Origin: Treponema sp.
GTDB lineage: Bacteria; Spirochaetota; Spirochaetia; Treponematales; Treponemataceae
NCBI GenBank assembly: GCA_017935745.1
Contig: JAGBGX010000009.1
Coordinates: 124,001 to 188,000 of the forward strand
DNA length: 64,000 nt
Direction of reading: 5' to 3'
Shown: positions 17,068 to 25,489 of the stretch, in pieces
Layout: every line of letters starts with the position of its first letter
Numbering within the stretch: position 1 is the first letter of the stretch
Program-made: the position numbers and the translations under genes
Notes under the pieces: model-generated
Databases searched by the model: none
What the model was told of the DNA's origin: nothing
The model's input: the letters and a program-made list of their open reading frames with translations, nothing else

Positions 17068-18720
17068 ATGATTGAAAAGACACTTGATAATTACAACCTG
17101 TATTTAATGGATTTAGCGCAGGATGCCTGGAACGGTTCAAAGTTTGAAGGAAGTTTCGGGTCGATTACCGATTATACTTTTGTTGATTACTGGACGCTTA
17201 GAAAGCGGTCTTTGCGCTTGTTCAAAGAAAACTTGTATGCAAAAGGCATTATCCGCCGTTTAATTTGGAATGAGATTCATACAGGGCTTGTTGCAGCCCC
17301 TATGCCTGTTGGTTCTGTTATCTGGTCAAAAAAGAGCGAAGACGAACAGGAAGAAAAAGCCACTGATTACGCAGAAAAATTTTCCACAGAGTTTGATTTA
17401 TACGCTTCTACCCCGGCTGTTTTTGACTGGGGGAAAAAACAGAATTTTGGAGCGTTCCAGGAACAAGTTCGCTTTGAAAGTCTTGTATGCGGCGACGGCA
17501 TCATTATTTCACGCATTGACAATAAAACAGGTTTACCGCGCTGGCAGTGGGTAAACGGCGATAACATAAGAACGCCGGATAATTACACACCAAAGGGCGG
17601 TAACTGGATTAAACACGGTGTAGAGTTTGACAAATACGGAAAAAAGGTTGCTTTTCATATTCGTACTGAAATTAACGGCGATGTTCATTTTGAGCGTGTA
17701 CCGACAAGGGGCGAAAAATCGGGGCGGCTTATAAGCTGGATGGTTTATGGAAGCGAAACTCTGCTCGACGATACCAGGGGCGAACCGTTTTTGGCTGATA
17801 CACTTTATATGCTTAAAGAGCTTGACCGCTACCGCGACGCTGAAACACGCGCTGCGGTTATTAACGCTATGCTTGCCTTCTTTGTGGAGCGTTCACAGGA
17901 AAGCGCAAAAGGTGCAAGACCTAGCGACGGTCTGGCACGGTTACGCCCTACGGTTGGAACTACACCTGCCGAACCAAAAGACTATAACCCATTTCCAGAT
18001 AAAAAAATTGGCGATGATTTGCGGGAAATGAAGCCGGGAACCTTCTTTGATGATTTAGATCCAGGCCAGAAGATTGTAAGCCCTGCAACAAACCGCCCTA
18101 ATGTGAATTACCGCATTTTTGAAGAAGCTATTATTTCCGGGCTTGCATGGACGCACGGAATTCCGCCGGAAATCTTGATGCTGAAATTTGGCAACAACTA
18201 TTCAGCTTCAAGACAAGCAAACAATGAATTTGAAGTTTACCTTAGCCGTCAGATTAAAAAAAATGCAGATGCTTTTTGTCAGAACATCTACAACGCTTTT
18301 ATTACACAGGCAATTTTACAAGGTCAGCTTGACGCGCCGGGATTCTTACAGGCTTACGGCGATGTTACAAAATGGCGGGTTGTTTCTGCATGGCTTCAAT
18401 GCACATGGCTTGGACTTAGCCGCCCTAGCGTTGACCGTGAAAAAGAAATCAGAGCCAGTCAACTTGCAGTTGATAACGGCTTTTCTACTTTTGACAAAGA
18501 AGCGTTACGCAATAGCGGCATGACACTAAAACAAGTTTTGCAGCAGCAGAAAAAAGAACGGGCTTTGATGAAACGCACAGGCTTTATTCCGCACGTGGAC
18601 GAAGACAACAACGGAAAGCCAGTTTATACGGACATTGACGCGGAAGCAATAAACGATGAAAGCGAGTTGAACGGAAGTTCAAGTCCTTCTTCAGAAGGCG
18701 GCACAGGGGGCAAAGAATGA
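17068..18720 (+). CDS. portal protein, lambda gpB type
   Basis: A 550-aa protein with lambda-portal features: LRKRSLRLFKENLYAKGIIRRLIWNEIHTGL at the N-terminus, VCGDGIIISRID, DRYRDAETRAAVINAMLAFFVE and GIPPEILMLKFGNNYSASRQANNEFEVYLSRQ. It forms the ring through which DNA enters the head. Its stop overlaps the next start (ATGA). Length is typical for the family. Confidence 0.92.
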   Translation: MIEKTLDNYNLYLMDLAQDAWNGSKFEGSFGSITDYTFVDYWTLRKRSLRLFKENLYAKGIIRRLIWNEIHTGLVAAPMPVGSVIWSKKSEDEQEEKATDYAEKFSTEFDLYASTPAVFDWGKKQNFGAFQEQVRFESLVCGDGIIISRIDNKTGLPRWQWVNGDNIRTPDNYTPKGGNWIKHGVEFDKYGKKVAFHIRTEINGDVHFERVPTRGEKSGRLISWMVYGSETLLDDTRGEPFLADTLYMLKELDRYRDAETRAAVINAMLAFFVERSQESAKGARPSDGLARLRPTVGTTPAEPKDYNPFPDKKIGDDLREMKPGTFFDDLDPGQKIVSPATNRPNVNYRIFEEAIISGLAWTHGIPPEILMLKFGNNYSASRQANNEFEVYLSRQIKKNADAFCQNIYNAFITQAILQGQLDAPGFLQAYGDVTKWRVVSAWLQCTWLGLSRPSVDREKEIRASQLAVDNGFSTFDKEALRNSGMTLKQVLQQQKKERALMKRTGFIPHVDEDNNGKPVYTDIDAEAINDESELNGSSSPSSEGGTGGKE

Positions 18721-19148
18721 ACGGTATGGAAGATTTGATTGTAAAAGAGCCGGAAGACAAGGCGCTTGAATCGATGGAAAAACAACAGCTTGTAAGCGTG
18801 ATTATTGACCAGCAAAAAGAGCTTAACAGGATGCGCGGACTTTTGGAGCTGGAAAAGAAAAACAGCGAGCGTTACAGAAACGGTTACTACACGCTTGCAC
18901 ATTTTGACTGGATGATAACGAATGAGCGGCTACAGAAGGAATGGCGCGATGCAAAGGTTACGCCGCCGAATGACAGTTCTATGAAGTGGGTTTGTTCTGA
19001 AGGCGGCGTTGAAGTTCCGGCTTTTTATGACGGCGAAAACTGGCGGACTGAAAAGCATGAAAAAGTTAATGCGATGGTGTGGCAGCATTTACCGCATTAC
19101 GTGAAGAAAAATTTAGACAAAGAGGTTAAACAATGTGGGAAGCAATAA
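18717..19148 (+). CDS. hypothetical phage protein
   Basis: A 143-aa soluble, highly charged protein with a likely coiled coil at residues 20-60 (EKQQLVSVIIDQQKELNRM). The C-terminal region is Trp-rich (WVCSEGG, NWRTEKHEK, WQHLPHYV). Not recognised. It is translationally linked to the portal gene and overlaps the next gene by 16 nt. Confidence 0.6.
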   Translation: MNGMEDLIVKEPEDKALESMEKQQLVSVIIDQQKELNRMRGLLELEKKNSERYRNGYYTLAHFDWMITNERLQKEWRDAKVTPPNDSSMKWVCSEGGVEVPAFYDGENWRTEKHEKVNAMVWQHLPHYVKKNLDKEVKQCGKQ

Positions 19149-19618
19149 GTACAGTTTTGACAAGTAAAAATACATGGATGGTACTTGTGTTTTTAGCCGT
19201 GCTTATTGCGTTGATTGCTTTTCTTGCAAAAGTCGGACTGATAACAATTCACACTAAAGCTGTAAAGATTGGTGAGGATCAAAAAGAGCGGGAAATTATA
19301 AGGCAACAAGTGGAATGGGCGCACTTATTTATTATGAGCTTGCGGTCAAAAATCATAACAGACGAAAGTGAGTACAACGGATATTTAACAAAATATATTC
19401 TTGAACGGTGTTATGACAAGGTTGTGGAATGGATAACCTTTAATCATTTGAACATAAAAAACGCCTACATCGAAATTAAACAGGAAGAAATCTGTTCTCT
19501 GGTTTACGGCCTGGGCGTGAAAGAAGAGTTCAAGACGGCGGAATTTAAACACAGGATGCAAAACTGGACACAGGAACTTATAGAACATCTTGTAAAAATA
19601 CGCGAGGTGTACAAGTGA
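19133..19618 (+). CDS. phage membrane protein with one N-terminal transmembrane helix
   Basis: A 161-aa protein with a strong membrane segment at about residues 14-36 (WMVLVFLAVLIALIAFLAKVG) and a charged cytoplasmic C-terminal domain. Located at the head of the lysis cluster, so a holin accessory or phage LL-H-type holin is plausible. The family is not certain. Confidence 0.6.
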   Translation: MWEAISTVLTSKNTWMVLVFLAVLIALIAFLAKVGLITIHTKAVKIGEDQKEREIIRQQVEWAHLFIMSLRSKIITDESEYNGYLTKYILERCYDKVVEWITFNHLNIKNAYIEIKQEEICSLVYGLGVKEEFKTAEFKHRMQNWTQELIEHLVKIREVYK

Positions 19619-19623
19619 ATCTC

Positions 19624-19643
19624 AACTACTCACGTGAGTAGTT
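19624..19643. repeat. CACGTG-centred palindrome, copy 5
   Basis: Perfect 20-bp palindrome AACTACTCACGTGAGTAGTT, 5 bp after a stop codon and 27 bp before the next ATG. Confidence 0.8.
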
Positions 19644-19670
19644 TAAATCTTTTAAAAGTGAGGTGAAAAA

Positions 19671-19970
19671 ATGTGTGAAGGAAAAGAAAGCGGAACTGGC
19701 GGAAAAGAGAAAGCAAGCAAATTTCAAAGCAGAAAATTTCTTGTCTGGATTGTCTGGGGTGTGATTACTTTTGTTGTTGCTGCCGTTGTTATTATTTGCT
19801 GCATAAAAAACATTTTGGAAGCAAAAACTGCGATTGAGCTTTTAACAGCTGTAATACAGGATTTTTTTTACATCTCACTTTTGTATCTTGGTGTAAATGC
19901 CGGGCAAAAAATCGGTTTTGCAGTAAGTGATGCCATTGCAAATAAACCTTCAAGCAATGAAGAACGATGA
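19671..19970 (+). CDS. holin candidate with two transmembrane segments
   Basis: A 99-aa protein with two hydrophobic helices, about residues 24-47 (FLVWIVWGVITFVVAAVVII) and 59-80 (IELLTAVIQDFFYISLLYLG), a basic N-terminus and a polar tail. Size, topology and location next to spanin and endolysin genes fit a holin. AGTGAGGTG precedes the ATG. Its stop overlaps the next small gene. Confidence 0.6.
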   Translation: MCEGKESGTGGKEKASKFQSRKFLVWIVWGVITFVVAAVVIICCIKNILEAKTAIELLTAVIQDFFYISLLYLGVNAGQKIGFAVSDAIANKPSSNEER

Positions 19971-20092
19971 TTGGAACTATTCTAGGAATTATTCTTTGTG
20001 TTTTTTTTTGCTTCTTTGCGATTGGCGCAATGGTGCTAAATTACAAAGAACACGAAAGAAGAAGGTCAAGAAGGAAAAAGGGAAATGATTAA
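19967..20092 (+). CDS. 41-aa single-pass membrane peptide in the lysis cluster
   Basis: A short frame (MIGTILGIILCVFFCFFAI start) with one transmembrane helix followed by a very basic tail (KEHERRRSRRKKGND). It begins at an ATGA overlap with the preceding gene and overlaps the spanin gene at its end, which supports it being translated. It could be an extra holin, pinholin or antiholin. Confidence 0.5.
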   Translation: MIGTILGIILCVFFCFFAIGAMVLNYKEHERRRSRRKKGND

Positions 20093-20366
20093 GTTTTTTT
20101 TTATTTTAACGGCGGTGCTTTTCGTTGGGATTTTGTTACTTTTCTTTTTGTGGCGGTCTGAAAAGACAAAGCGAAAAGAAACACAGGGCAAACTTGAAAG
20201 CACAAACAAGGAACTTGCAAGGGCTATTGCTGAACAGGCAAAACTTGAAAGCACTATTCAGATTTTAAGAAAAAACAGGAAGGAAGCGGATGAAAAAATT
20301 AACAATTTGCATTACGGCGATGCTCTTGGCAATGCTCTTAATGGGCTGCACAAGCACAAAAATTGA
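20085..20366 (+). CDS. inner-membrane spanin subunit (Rz-like)
   Basis: A 93-aa protein with an N-terminal signal-anchor (KFFFILTAVLFVGILLLFFLW) and a long periplasmic coiled coil (KETQGKLESTNKELARAIAEQAK). The next gene, encoding a lipoprotein, starts inside it in another frame. That nested architecture is diagnostic of Rz/Rz1 two-component spanins, which fuse inner and outer membranes in the last lysis step. It implies a double-membrane host. Confidence 0.8.
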   Translation: MIKFFFILTAVLFVGILLLFFLWRSEKTKRKETQGKLESTNKELARAIAEQAKLESTIQILRKNRKEADEKINNLHYGDALGNALNGLHKHKN

Positions 20367-20577
20367 GTACATCGAAAAGCCTTATTTGCCGGAACTGAAC
20401 TTTCCTTTTTTCCCAGAATTGTATGGCGATGTAAGAAATCCGGATGATACAGTTACCGTGCCGGGTGAATGGATTATACAGCTTAGGGAATTTCAGATTC
20501 ATTATGAAGAAACAGAAAACGATTACAACGATTTGAAAGCGTTGTATGAAGATAATTCTGAAGAAAAAGCAAAATAA
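20290..20577 (+). CDS. outer-membrane spanin lipoprotein (Rz1-like)
   Basis: A 95-aa protein with a lipoprotein signal MKKLTICITAMLLAMLLMGC (lipobox Cys at 20) and a Pro-rich mature part (EKPYLPELNFPFFPELYG). It starts 77 nt before the end of the Rz-like gene in a different frame. AGGAAG precedes the ATG. Function by architecture: the outer-membrane partner of the spanin. Confidence 0.8.
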   Translation: MKKLTICITAMLLAMLLMGCTSTKIEYIEKPYLPELNFPFFPELYGDVRNPDDTVTVPGEWIIQLREFQIHYEETENDYNDLKALYEDNSEEKAK

Positions 20578-20593
20578 AGTGAGGTGAAAAAAA

Positions 20594-20989
20594 ATGGCAA
20601 TCAGTTTAACACAGTTTATTAAAAAGTATCTTGGAACAAAAGTTGATTTTGACGGAAAATTCGGGCCACAGTGCGTAGATCTCGCACGACAGTATTACAG
20701 CGAAGTTCTGGATATTCCACAGTTTCCGCCTGTTGAGGGGGCAAAAGATATTATTAAAAATCCTGGCAATCTGAAAGTTATTAAAGAAGATGCGCTTGCT
20801 GATTATTCCAGCGGTGATGTTCTTATTTGGGGTGCAAGCAGAACTAACCAATACGGCCATGTTGCCATTCTTGTTTCAATCTACAACACAAAATATTTTA
20901 TTGTTCTGGAACAAGACGGGTTCAAACAGGACGGCTGCAAGCTGGCATTCAGAAGCCGTGAAAATCTTTTGGGCGGTTTGTACAAGTAA
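20594..20989 (+). CDS. CHAP-domain endolysin
   Basis: A 131-aa single-domain CHAP amidase/endopeptidase. The catalytic Cys lies in FGPQCVDLARQYY and the His in QYGHVAILVSI, with the SGDVLIWG strand between. It cleaves peptidoglycan peptides at the end of infection. No signal peptide, so release depends on the neighbouring holin. Preceded by AGTGAGGTG. Confidence 0.88.
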   Translation: MAISLTQFIKKYLGTKVDFDGKFGPQCVDLARQYYSEVLDIPQFPPVEGAKDIIKNPGNLKVIKEDALADYSSGDVLIWGASRTNQYGHVAILVSIYNTKYFIVLEQDGFKQDGCKLAFRSRENLLGGLYK

Positions 20990-21045
20990 ATTGCGGGCGT
21001 TGCCTGTAAATAATAAAAAATGCCCTAAATGGGCAGGGGGTAAAA

Positions 21046-21396
21046 ATGAAAAAGAATATTTTTCTTATCATTGGTTTACTGATGGTTGTTACAGGTGTCG
21101 CTATTGCGTACTTTGCAAAGTTTGAGCTTGCCGACATGACAGGTTTTGCAGTTACAATGTTTGGCGCAGGAATTGCCACTTCACAGCTTTGGCAGAAACG
21201 CGACAAGACACAGAAAACATGGCTTGCAGTTCTTGCGGTCAGCTTGGTGGGCGTTGGTGCATACCTGCTTGGATTCGGCGGATTCAGCAAGGAAACAATG
21301 ACAACTGTAATTACTATGATTTTTGGACTTGTGGGAATTATTGCCGGACTTATTATTGCTGCCATTCAGTCAAAGAACGCAAAGCAGATTGAATGA
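21046..21396 (+). CDS. multi-pass membrane protein, second holin candidate
   Basis: A 116-aa protein that is mostly hydrophobic with about four membrane segments (IFLIIGLLMVVTGVAIAYFA; TGFAVTMFGAGIATSQL; WLAVLAVSLVGVGAYLLGFG; VITMIFGLVGIIAGLIIAAI). Preceded by a strong GCAGGGGG site. Location just after the endolysin suggests a holin or superinfection-related membrane protein. Confidence 0.6.
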   Translation: MKKNIFLIIGLLMVVTGVAIAYFAKFELADMTGFAVTMFGAGIATSQLWQKRDKTQKTWLAVLAVSLVGVGAYLLGFGGFSKETMTTVITMIFGLVGIIAGLIIAAIQSKNAKQIE

Positions 21397-21410
21397 TTTT
21401 GTTTTTATGC

Positions 21411-21439
21411 AAAGCCGTTCCTTTTAGGGGCGGCTTTTT
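21411..21439 (+). terminator. rho-independent terminator after the lysis cluster
   Basis: AAAGCCGTTCCT pairs with AGGGGCGGCTTT around TTT, ending in TTTTT. It separates the lysis genes from the capsid operon, which restarts at element copy 4. Confidence 0.8.
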
Positions 21440-21470
21440 GTGTTTAACAAGCATAAAAAAATATTTTTTT

Positions 21471-21481
21471 CGGTATAGCGA
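21471..21481 (+). promoter_or_regulatory. phage GGTATAGCGA element, copy 4
   Basis: CGGTATAGCGA, preceded by T7, exactly 29 nt before the ATG of the prohead protease. Confidence 0.65.
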
Positions 21482-21510
21482 GTTTATTTAAACACAAGGA
21501 AAATTAAACT

Positions 21511-22608
21511 ATGTTTGAACTGTTGATAGACAAGCAGATTGGTGAAGGATTTTTCACAAGTGGCATTACTCCAGATTATGTAAGAAGCGAGCTTGCAAAA
21601 GTTGGAGCTGGCGAGGATGTACGCATTACAATCAATTCGCCGGGCGGTGATTTGTGGGATTGTATCGCCATCTACAATGTTATCCGCGACTTTGCAAGAA
21701 ACCACAGCGATATTCAAATTACAACCTACATACAGGGAATGGCGGCAAGCGCAGCAAGCGTTATTGCATTGGCCGCCCATTCCGTTTCTTCTAAGAATAA
21801 AATCATTGTTGAAGATAACTCAATTTACATGATTCACAACGGCTGGAGCGTTGTAATTGGTGACAGAAACGATTTGCGAACCAGCGCAGACGCTATGGAG
21901 CGTACAGACGATTTGATGGCGGCTGTTTACAGCGGCAGAACAGGAAAGAAAGTTTATGAAATGAAAAATCTGATGGACGCTGAAAGCTGGTATTTTGGCA
22001 AAGAAATTGTTGAAGCTGGATTTGCGGACGAAGTGATTGAAAATAAGAGCGAAGAAAAGCCGGAAGATTTTATTGCGGCAAAAAATAGCTTTATCGTAAA
22101 AGCGCAGGCTTATGTTTTGGAAACTCAAAACGCAATGAAAAAAAATGCGGATAAAATGCAGGGAGCAAACGCAAAGATTGCTGCCTGTTTGAAAGCGGAA
22201 AGCGCGGGCGGCGCAAACAGCAGGCCCGACAAAAATAATATGGGGGGCTGCAAAATGACAGCTGAAGAACTTAAAAAGAGCAATCCCGATGTTTATGCGG
22301 CGATTGTTGCAGAAGGCGAAGCTAAAGGCGCAAGCGATGAACGCGAACGCGCAAGCCGTCTTTTAGCTATGGGTGAAAAATGCGGTTGCACTGATTACGC
22401 CCTTGAATGTATCAAGAATAACGCCAATCCTACTGATTCGGCAGTTATTGACGCATTCATGGATAAAAAGGTTGCCGCACAGGTTGTTGCCGCACAAAAG
22501 GAAGATGAAAAAAACATTCCAGAAGTTGTGCCACCAAAAGACAACACACAGAGGGACAATGCCGCTGTAATGGCTGCATTTGAAAAAGAATTGGGAGGAC
22601 AACTGTAA
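21511..22608 (+). CDS. ClpP-like prohead protease with C-terminal scaffold region
   Basis: A 365-aa protein. Residues about 1-190 are a ClpP/S49-type serine protease (VRITINSPGGDLWDCIAIYN; catalytic Ser in GMAASAASVIALAA; IYMIHNGW with the His). The C-terminal 120 residues are helical and charged, as in scaffolding domains. This matches the lambda C/Nu3 arrangement, in which the protease carries the scaffold at its end. AAGGAAA precedes the ATG. Its stop overlaps the decoration-protein start (TAATG). Confidence 0.9.
   Translation: MFELLIDKQIGEGFFTSGITPDYVRSELAKVGAGEDVRITINSPGGDLWDCIAIYNVIRDFARNHSDIQITTYIQGMAASAASVIALAAHSVSSKNKIIVEDNSIYMIHNGWSVVIGDRNDLRTSADAMERTDDLMAAVYSGRTGKKVYEMKNLMDAESWYFGKEIVEAGFADEVIENKSEEKPEDFIAAKNSFIVKAQAYVLETQNAMKKNADKMQGANAKIAACLKAESAGGANSRPDKNNMGGCKMTAEELKKSNPDVYAAIVAEGEAKGASDERERASRLLAMGEKCGCTDYALECIKNNANPTDSAVIDAFMDKKVAAQVVAAQKEDEKNIPEVVPPKDNTQRDNAAVMAAFEKELGGQL
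22255..22608 (+). CDS. internal in-frame start: putative capsid scaffold (Nu3-like)
   Basis: An ATG at 22255, in frame with the protease gene and preceded by a strong GGGGGG tract 7-12 nt upstream, would yield a 117-aa scaffold identical to the protease C-terminus (MTAEELKKSNPDVYAAIVAE onward). In lambda, Nu3 is produced this way from gene C. The start is inferred from ribosome-site strength. Confidence 0.55.
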   Translation: MTAEELKKSNPDVYAAIVAEGEAKGASDERERASRLLAMGEKCGCTDYALECIKNNANPTDSAVIDAFMDKKVAAQVVAAQKEDEKNIPEVVPPKDNTQRDNAAVMAAFEKELGGQL

Positions 22609-23006
22609 TGGGAAATATCACAGGCAATAGCCAGATCATTAACCACGGGCCGGATGACTTGTTCATTGGCGACAATGAGTTTGCAAGTGAAGTTCTTTCT
22701 CTTGCGGCTGCTACTACTGCAAAAGACGGTTATGTTCTTGTACGCAACAATATGAGCGGAAAACTTGAACTTGCAAACGATGTAAGCGGCCAGTGTTTCG
22801 TTCTTGCTACACGCGACGACCTTGTAAACACAAGCGGTGGTGCTGCAATGGACTTTTATGTTCGTGTTTGTATTGCTGGAAAAGTTAAGAAAAGCGGTAT
22901 AACTGTTGCTGGAACTGCTTTGACTGCTGCGCAGGCAGACGCTTTGAGAGCAAGCGGAATTCTTGCCCTTGATGTTACAAATATCGGAAAACAGGACAAC
23001 CAGTAA
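22608..23006 (+). CDS. head decoration protein, gpD-like
   Basis: A 132-aa beta-rich protein (TTAKDGYVLVRNNMSGKLEL; QCFVLATRDDLVNTSGG; FYVRVCIAGKVKKSGITVAG) at the gpD slot between protease and major capsid protein. It would trimerise on the capsid to stabilise it. Start overlaps the protease stop. Confidence 0.8.
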   Translation: MGNITGNSQIINHGPDDLFIGDNEFASEVLSLAAATTAKDGYVLVRNNMSGKLELANDVSGQCFVLATRDDLVNTSGGAAMDFYVRVCIAGKVKKSGITVAGTALTAAQADALRASGILALDVTNIGKQDNQ

Positions 23007-23036
23007 ACGGTTGTTCTTACCAACAGGAGAAAAACA

Positions 23037-24122
23037 ATGGACTTTTTGAAAAGAGTTTTGAAAATGTTCACAGATGACGCGCGAATGCAGAAACGCGGAT
23101 TCTTTACAACCTTCTTCAAGACAACTGAAGAAGATTATACAAATGCAGAATTTGTCGAAATCGACATTGAACGCAGCGGAAACAAAGTTGCGCCAGTTCT
23201 GAAAGACCACAGAACAGGCGGCGTTATTGTTGATGACGACATTTTTACAGAAAAGCGGTTTAAGCCGCCTTATTCTTGTTTGAAGCAGCCTGTCCCGCTC
23301 ATGGATCTTATGCAGCGTCAGCCGGGCGAAAGAGACGATGACGCAACTATTGGTTCATGGTTTGCCCGCCTTGTTGCAAAAATCAAGAAGGCACTTTCTA
23401 AATTCCATCGTATGTTCAAAGAACAGATTGAATTGCAGTGCGCACAGATTATGCAGACAGGTATTGTTCAGCTTTCAGACGAAAACGGAAATATCGTTTA
23501 TGACCTTGACTTCAAGATGAAGTCAAGCCACAAGCCTACAGTTTCTGTTGCATGGAGTTCTTCAAATGCTACTCCTCTTGCGGATTTGGAAGCACTTTGC
23601 GATGCCATAAACGATGACGGAAAAAGCGATCCTGCAACTGCAATTTTCGGACGCAACGCATGGAACAACGCGCTTAAAAACACAGAGTTCAAAGATGCTG
23701 TAAAAAAAGACGGCATGAATCTTGGTCAGCTTTCACCAGCTTTGAAAAATCGTGGTGGCCGTTACATGGGTTATGTTGATATTGGTTCTTACCGCCTTGA
23801 ACTTTGGGTTTATAACGACAGTTACGAATCTTTCAAAGGTTCAACCCTTACAAAGTTTATGAATGCAGACAAGGTTATTGTTACAGCTGCTATTGAAGAT
23901 TTGGACTTTAGAATTGTATTCGGCGGAGTGCCAACGGCTGGCATGAAAGAACCTTTTGCATCCATTGTTCCAGCAGAAGTTACTTATGACGGTTTTGCAC
24001 GCATTCACAACCGCGTCTGGTATGACGAAAACGGCGATACATACACAGGTGAAAGCAAGATGCGCGCTTTGGCAATTCCAGTTTCCATTGATAAATTCGG
24101 TTGTTTGACAACCACACTTTAA
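23037..24122 (+). CDS. major capsid protein, lambda gpE type
   Basis: A 361-aa protein with gpE-family segments: FFKTTEEDYTNAEFVEIDIERSG, then HRTGGVIVDDDIFTEKRFKPPY, and IVFGGVPTAGMKEPFASIVPAEV near the end. It builds the icosahedral shell. Length agrees with the family. Located immediately after the decoration protein, with CAGGAGA upstream. Confidence 0.92.
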   Translation: MDFLKRVLKMFTDDARMQKRGFFTTFFKTTEEDYTNAEFVEIDIERSGNKVAPVLKDHRTGGVIVDDDIFTEKRFKPPYSCLKQPVPLMDLMQRQPGERDDDATIGSWFARLVAKIKKALSKFHRMFKEQIELQCAQIMQTGIVQLSDENGNIVYDLDFKMKSSHKPTVSVAWSSSNATPLADLEALCDAINDDGKSDPATAIFGRNAWNNALKNTEFKDAVKKDGMNLGQLSPALKNRGGRYMGYVDIGSYRLELWVYNDSYESFKGSTLTKFMNADKVIVTAAIEDLDFRIVFGGVPTAGMKEPFASIVPAEVTYDGFARIHNRVWYDENGDTYTGESKMRALAIPVSIDKFGCLTTTL

Positions 24123-24132
24123 GAGGTAAAAC

Positions 24133-24453
24133 ATGGCAGCGACTAAAGTTTATGAAATTGCTGATGGCACAGCCATTACATCAAAGGGCGTAATTCTTGT
24201 TGAAGGACAGGAAGTTACAAAAGACGATTTTCTTTCTGAAGAAGTTTTTAACGAACTTGTAAAAGCAAAGAAAATTGTACAGGTTACAAGCACTGGCAAG
24301 AAACCTGCAAGCACTGGCAAAGCCGCTTCAAACCCTACTTCCTCTACAGGTGCTGTAGATGCTGAAGCAGAGGACACAAACCCTAAATCTGATTCCAAAG
24401 ACGATTCAGACAAAGACGGTGACGCAGGCGATGATGCCGGAGATGCACAGTAA
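24133..24453 (+). CDS. phage head or neck protein with acidic low-complexity tail
   Basis: A 106-aa protein. The N-terminal 60 residues look folded (VYEIADGTAITSKGVILVEGQ). The rest is Ser/Thr/Asp repeats (DSKDDSDKDGDAGDDAGDAQ). Not recognised. The slot after the capsid gene often holds a short head-tail connector. Confidence 0.55.
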   Translation: MAATKVYEIADGTAITSKGVILVEGQEVTKDDFLSEEVFNELVKAKKIVQVTSTGKKPASTGKAASNPTSSTGAVDAEAEDTNPKSDSKDDSDKDGDAGDDAGDAQ

Positions 24454-24455
24454 AA

Positions 24456-24842
24456 ATGGGTTTAAGGGAACTTGCGCAGAAGGATGCGGCCCAAACGATT
24501 GAGGGCAAGCAAGCCGGAAACACTGTTTTTACTCTTAGCGACAAAGCCGGGCATTCGTGGGAGATAACCGGGTTTGTGGGAGACATCGGCTATTCTGTTG
24601 ATACAGAGGGAAACCGCGTTGCAGGAAGGACAGTGTGCGCAAGTTTTCTTGCAAGCCGTGTAAAAATAAACGGCAAAACTGTAACACCTGCGCCCGGATG
24701 GAAACTTGTTTACAGGAACCTTGAAGGGGAAATGCAGGAAAGCAATGTTGTTTTTGCAGAGCCGGACAGAACGATTGGAGTTGTTCGGGTTTATCTTAGC
24801 TTGGATATGAGCGGAACGGAACAGGCGGTAAATGATGATTGA
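24456..24842 (+). CDS. phage virion protein, head-tail region
   Basis: A 128-aa beta-rich protein (RELAQKDAAQTIEGKQAGNTV, EITGFVGDIGYSVDTEGN). This resembles small conserved proteins located between capsid and tail sheath in Mu-like genomes. Exact family not identified. It overlaps the next gene's start. Confidence 0.6.
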   Translation: MGLRELAQKDAAQTIEGKQAGNTVFTLSDKAGHSWEITGFVGDIGYSVDTEGNRVAGRTVCASFLASRVKINGKTVTPAPGWKLVYRNLEGEMQESNVVFAEPDRTIGVVRVYLSLDMSGTEQAVNDD

Positions 24843-25470
24843 ATGTGAGTGCAAAGAGCTTTTAAGTGAGCCGGATAATATCGAATATATCCGCGATCAG
24901 ATTGGAGCTATTTTGAGCGTAGAACTTGCCAATCAGTTTGCGTTTGCACAGGAAGCAGCCGACCCTAACGCCCGTGACTACAACATTGCTGTTTACATTG
25001 AGAACGACGACCCCCTGCAATATGTTGACGGTGGGGCAAATCCGTTTCCACTTGTGAATCTTACTTTGGTTGGTTCTGAAAAAACAAGCGGAAGTACAAA
25101 CTTTAACAAGCACAGAATGAGTGCAACATTCTTGCTTGATGTTTATGCTACAGGAAACGCAGAGAGCGGTGAAGATGCCGGAATGCGGGCAAGCCTAAAG
25201 GCTTGGAAAACAGCGCGTATTTTAAGAAATGTTTTATGCGCTGAAAACTACGCATATTTAAAAATGCGTGGAATTGTTGACGGTCGCGACATTGTGAAGT
25301 TTGAAGCTGGAAATCCGGCAAACACAAACGCGGCTGTAAAAGTGAAAATTGTACGCATTACTTTGAATGTGGATTATATAGAGGGTGTGGCAATCAGCGA
25401 GGGAGAAGGCTTAGAGCTGGTTGACGCTAAAATTAGCGACAAAGACGGCAGAGTGCTTGTCGAATTCTAA
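24832..25470 (+). CDS. phage tail-terminator/neck candidate
   Basis: A 212-aa protein directly before the tail sheath gene. Segments such as YIRDQIGAILSVELANQFAF and NIAVYIENDDPLQYVDGG followed by LVNLTL are compatible with the tail completion or terminator proteins found at this position. Either of the tandem ATGs at 24832 or 24835 may be used. Naming rests mainly on position. Confidence 0.55.
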   Translation: MMIECECKELLSEPDNIEYIRDQIGAILSVELANQFAFAQEAADPNARDYNIAVYIENDDPLQYVDGGANPFPLVNLTLVGSEKTSGSTNFNKHRMSATFLLDVYATGNAESGEDAGMRASLKAWKTARILRNVLCAENYAYLKMRGIVDGRDIVKFEAGNPANTNAAVKVKIVRITLNVDYIEGVAISEGEGLELVDAKISDKDGRVLVEF

Positions 25471-25489
25471 TATAAAAGGAGCAAAGAAA

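Noticed and set aside
11179-19643. CACGTG palindromes simply as rho-independent terminators
   Set aside because: Only the copies at 14673 and 16687 are followed by T-runs; the others are not, and the sequence is conserved beyond what a terminator needs.
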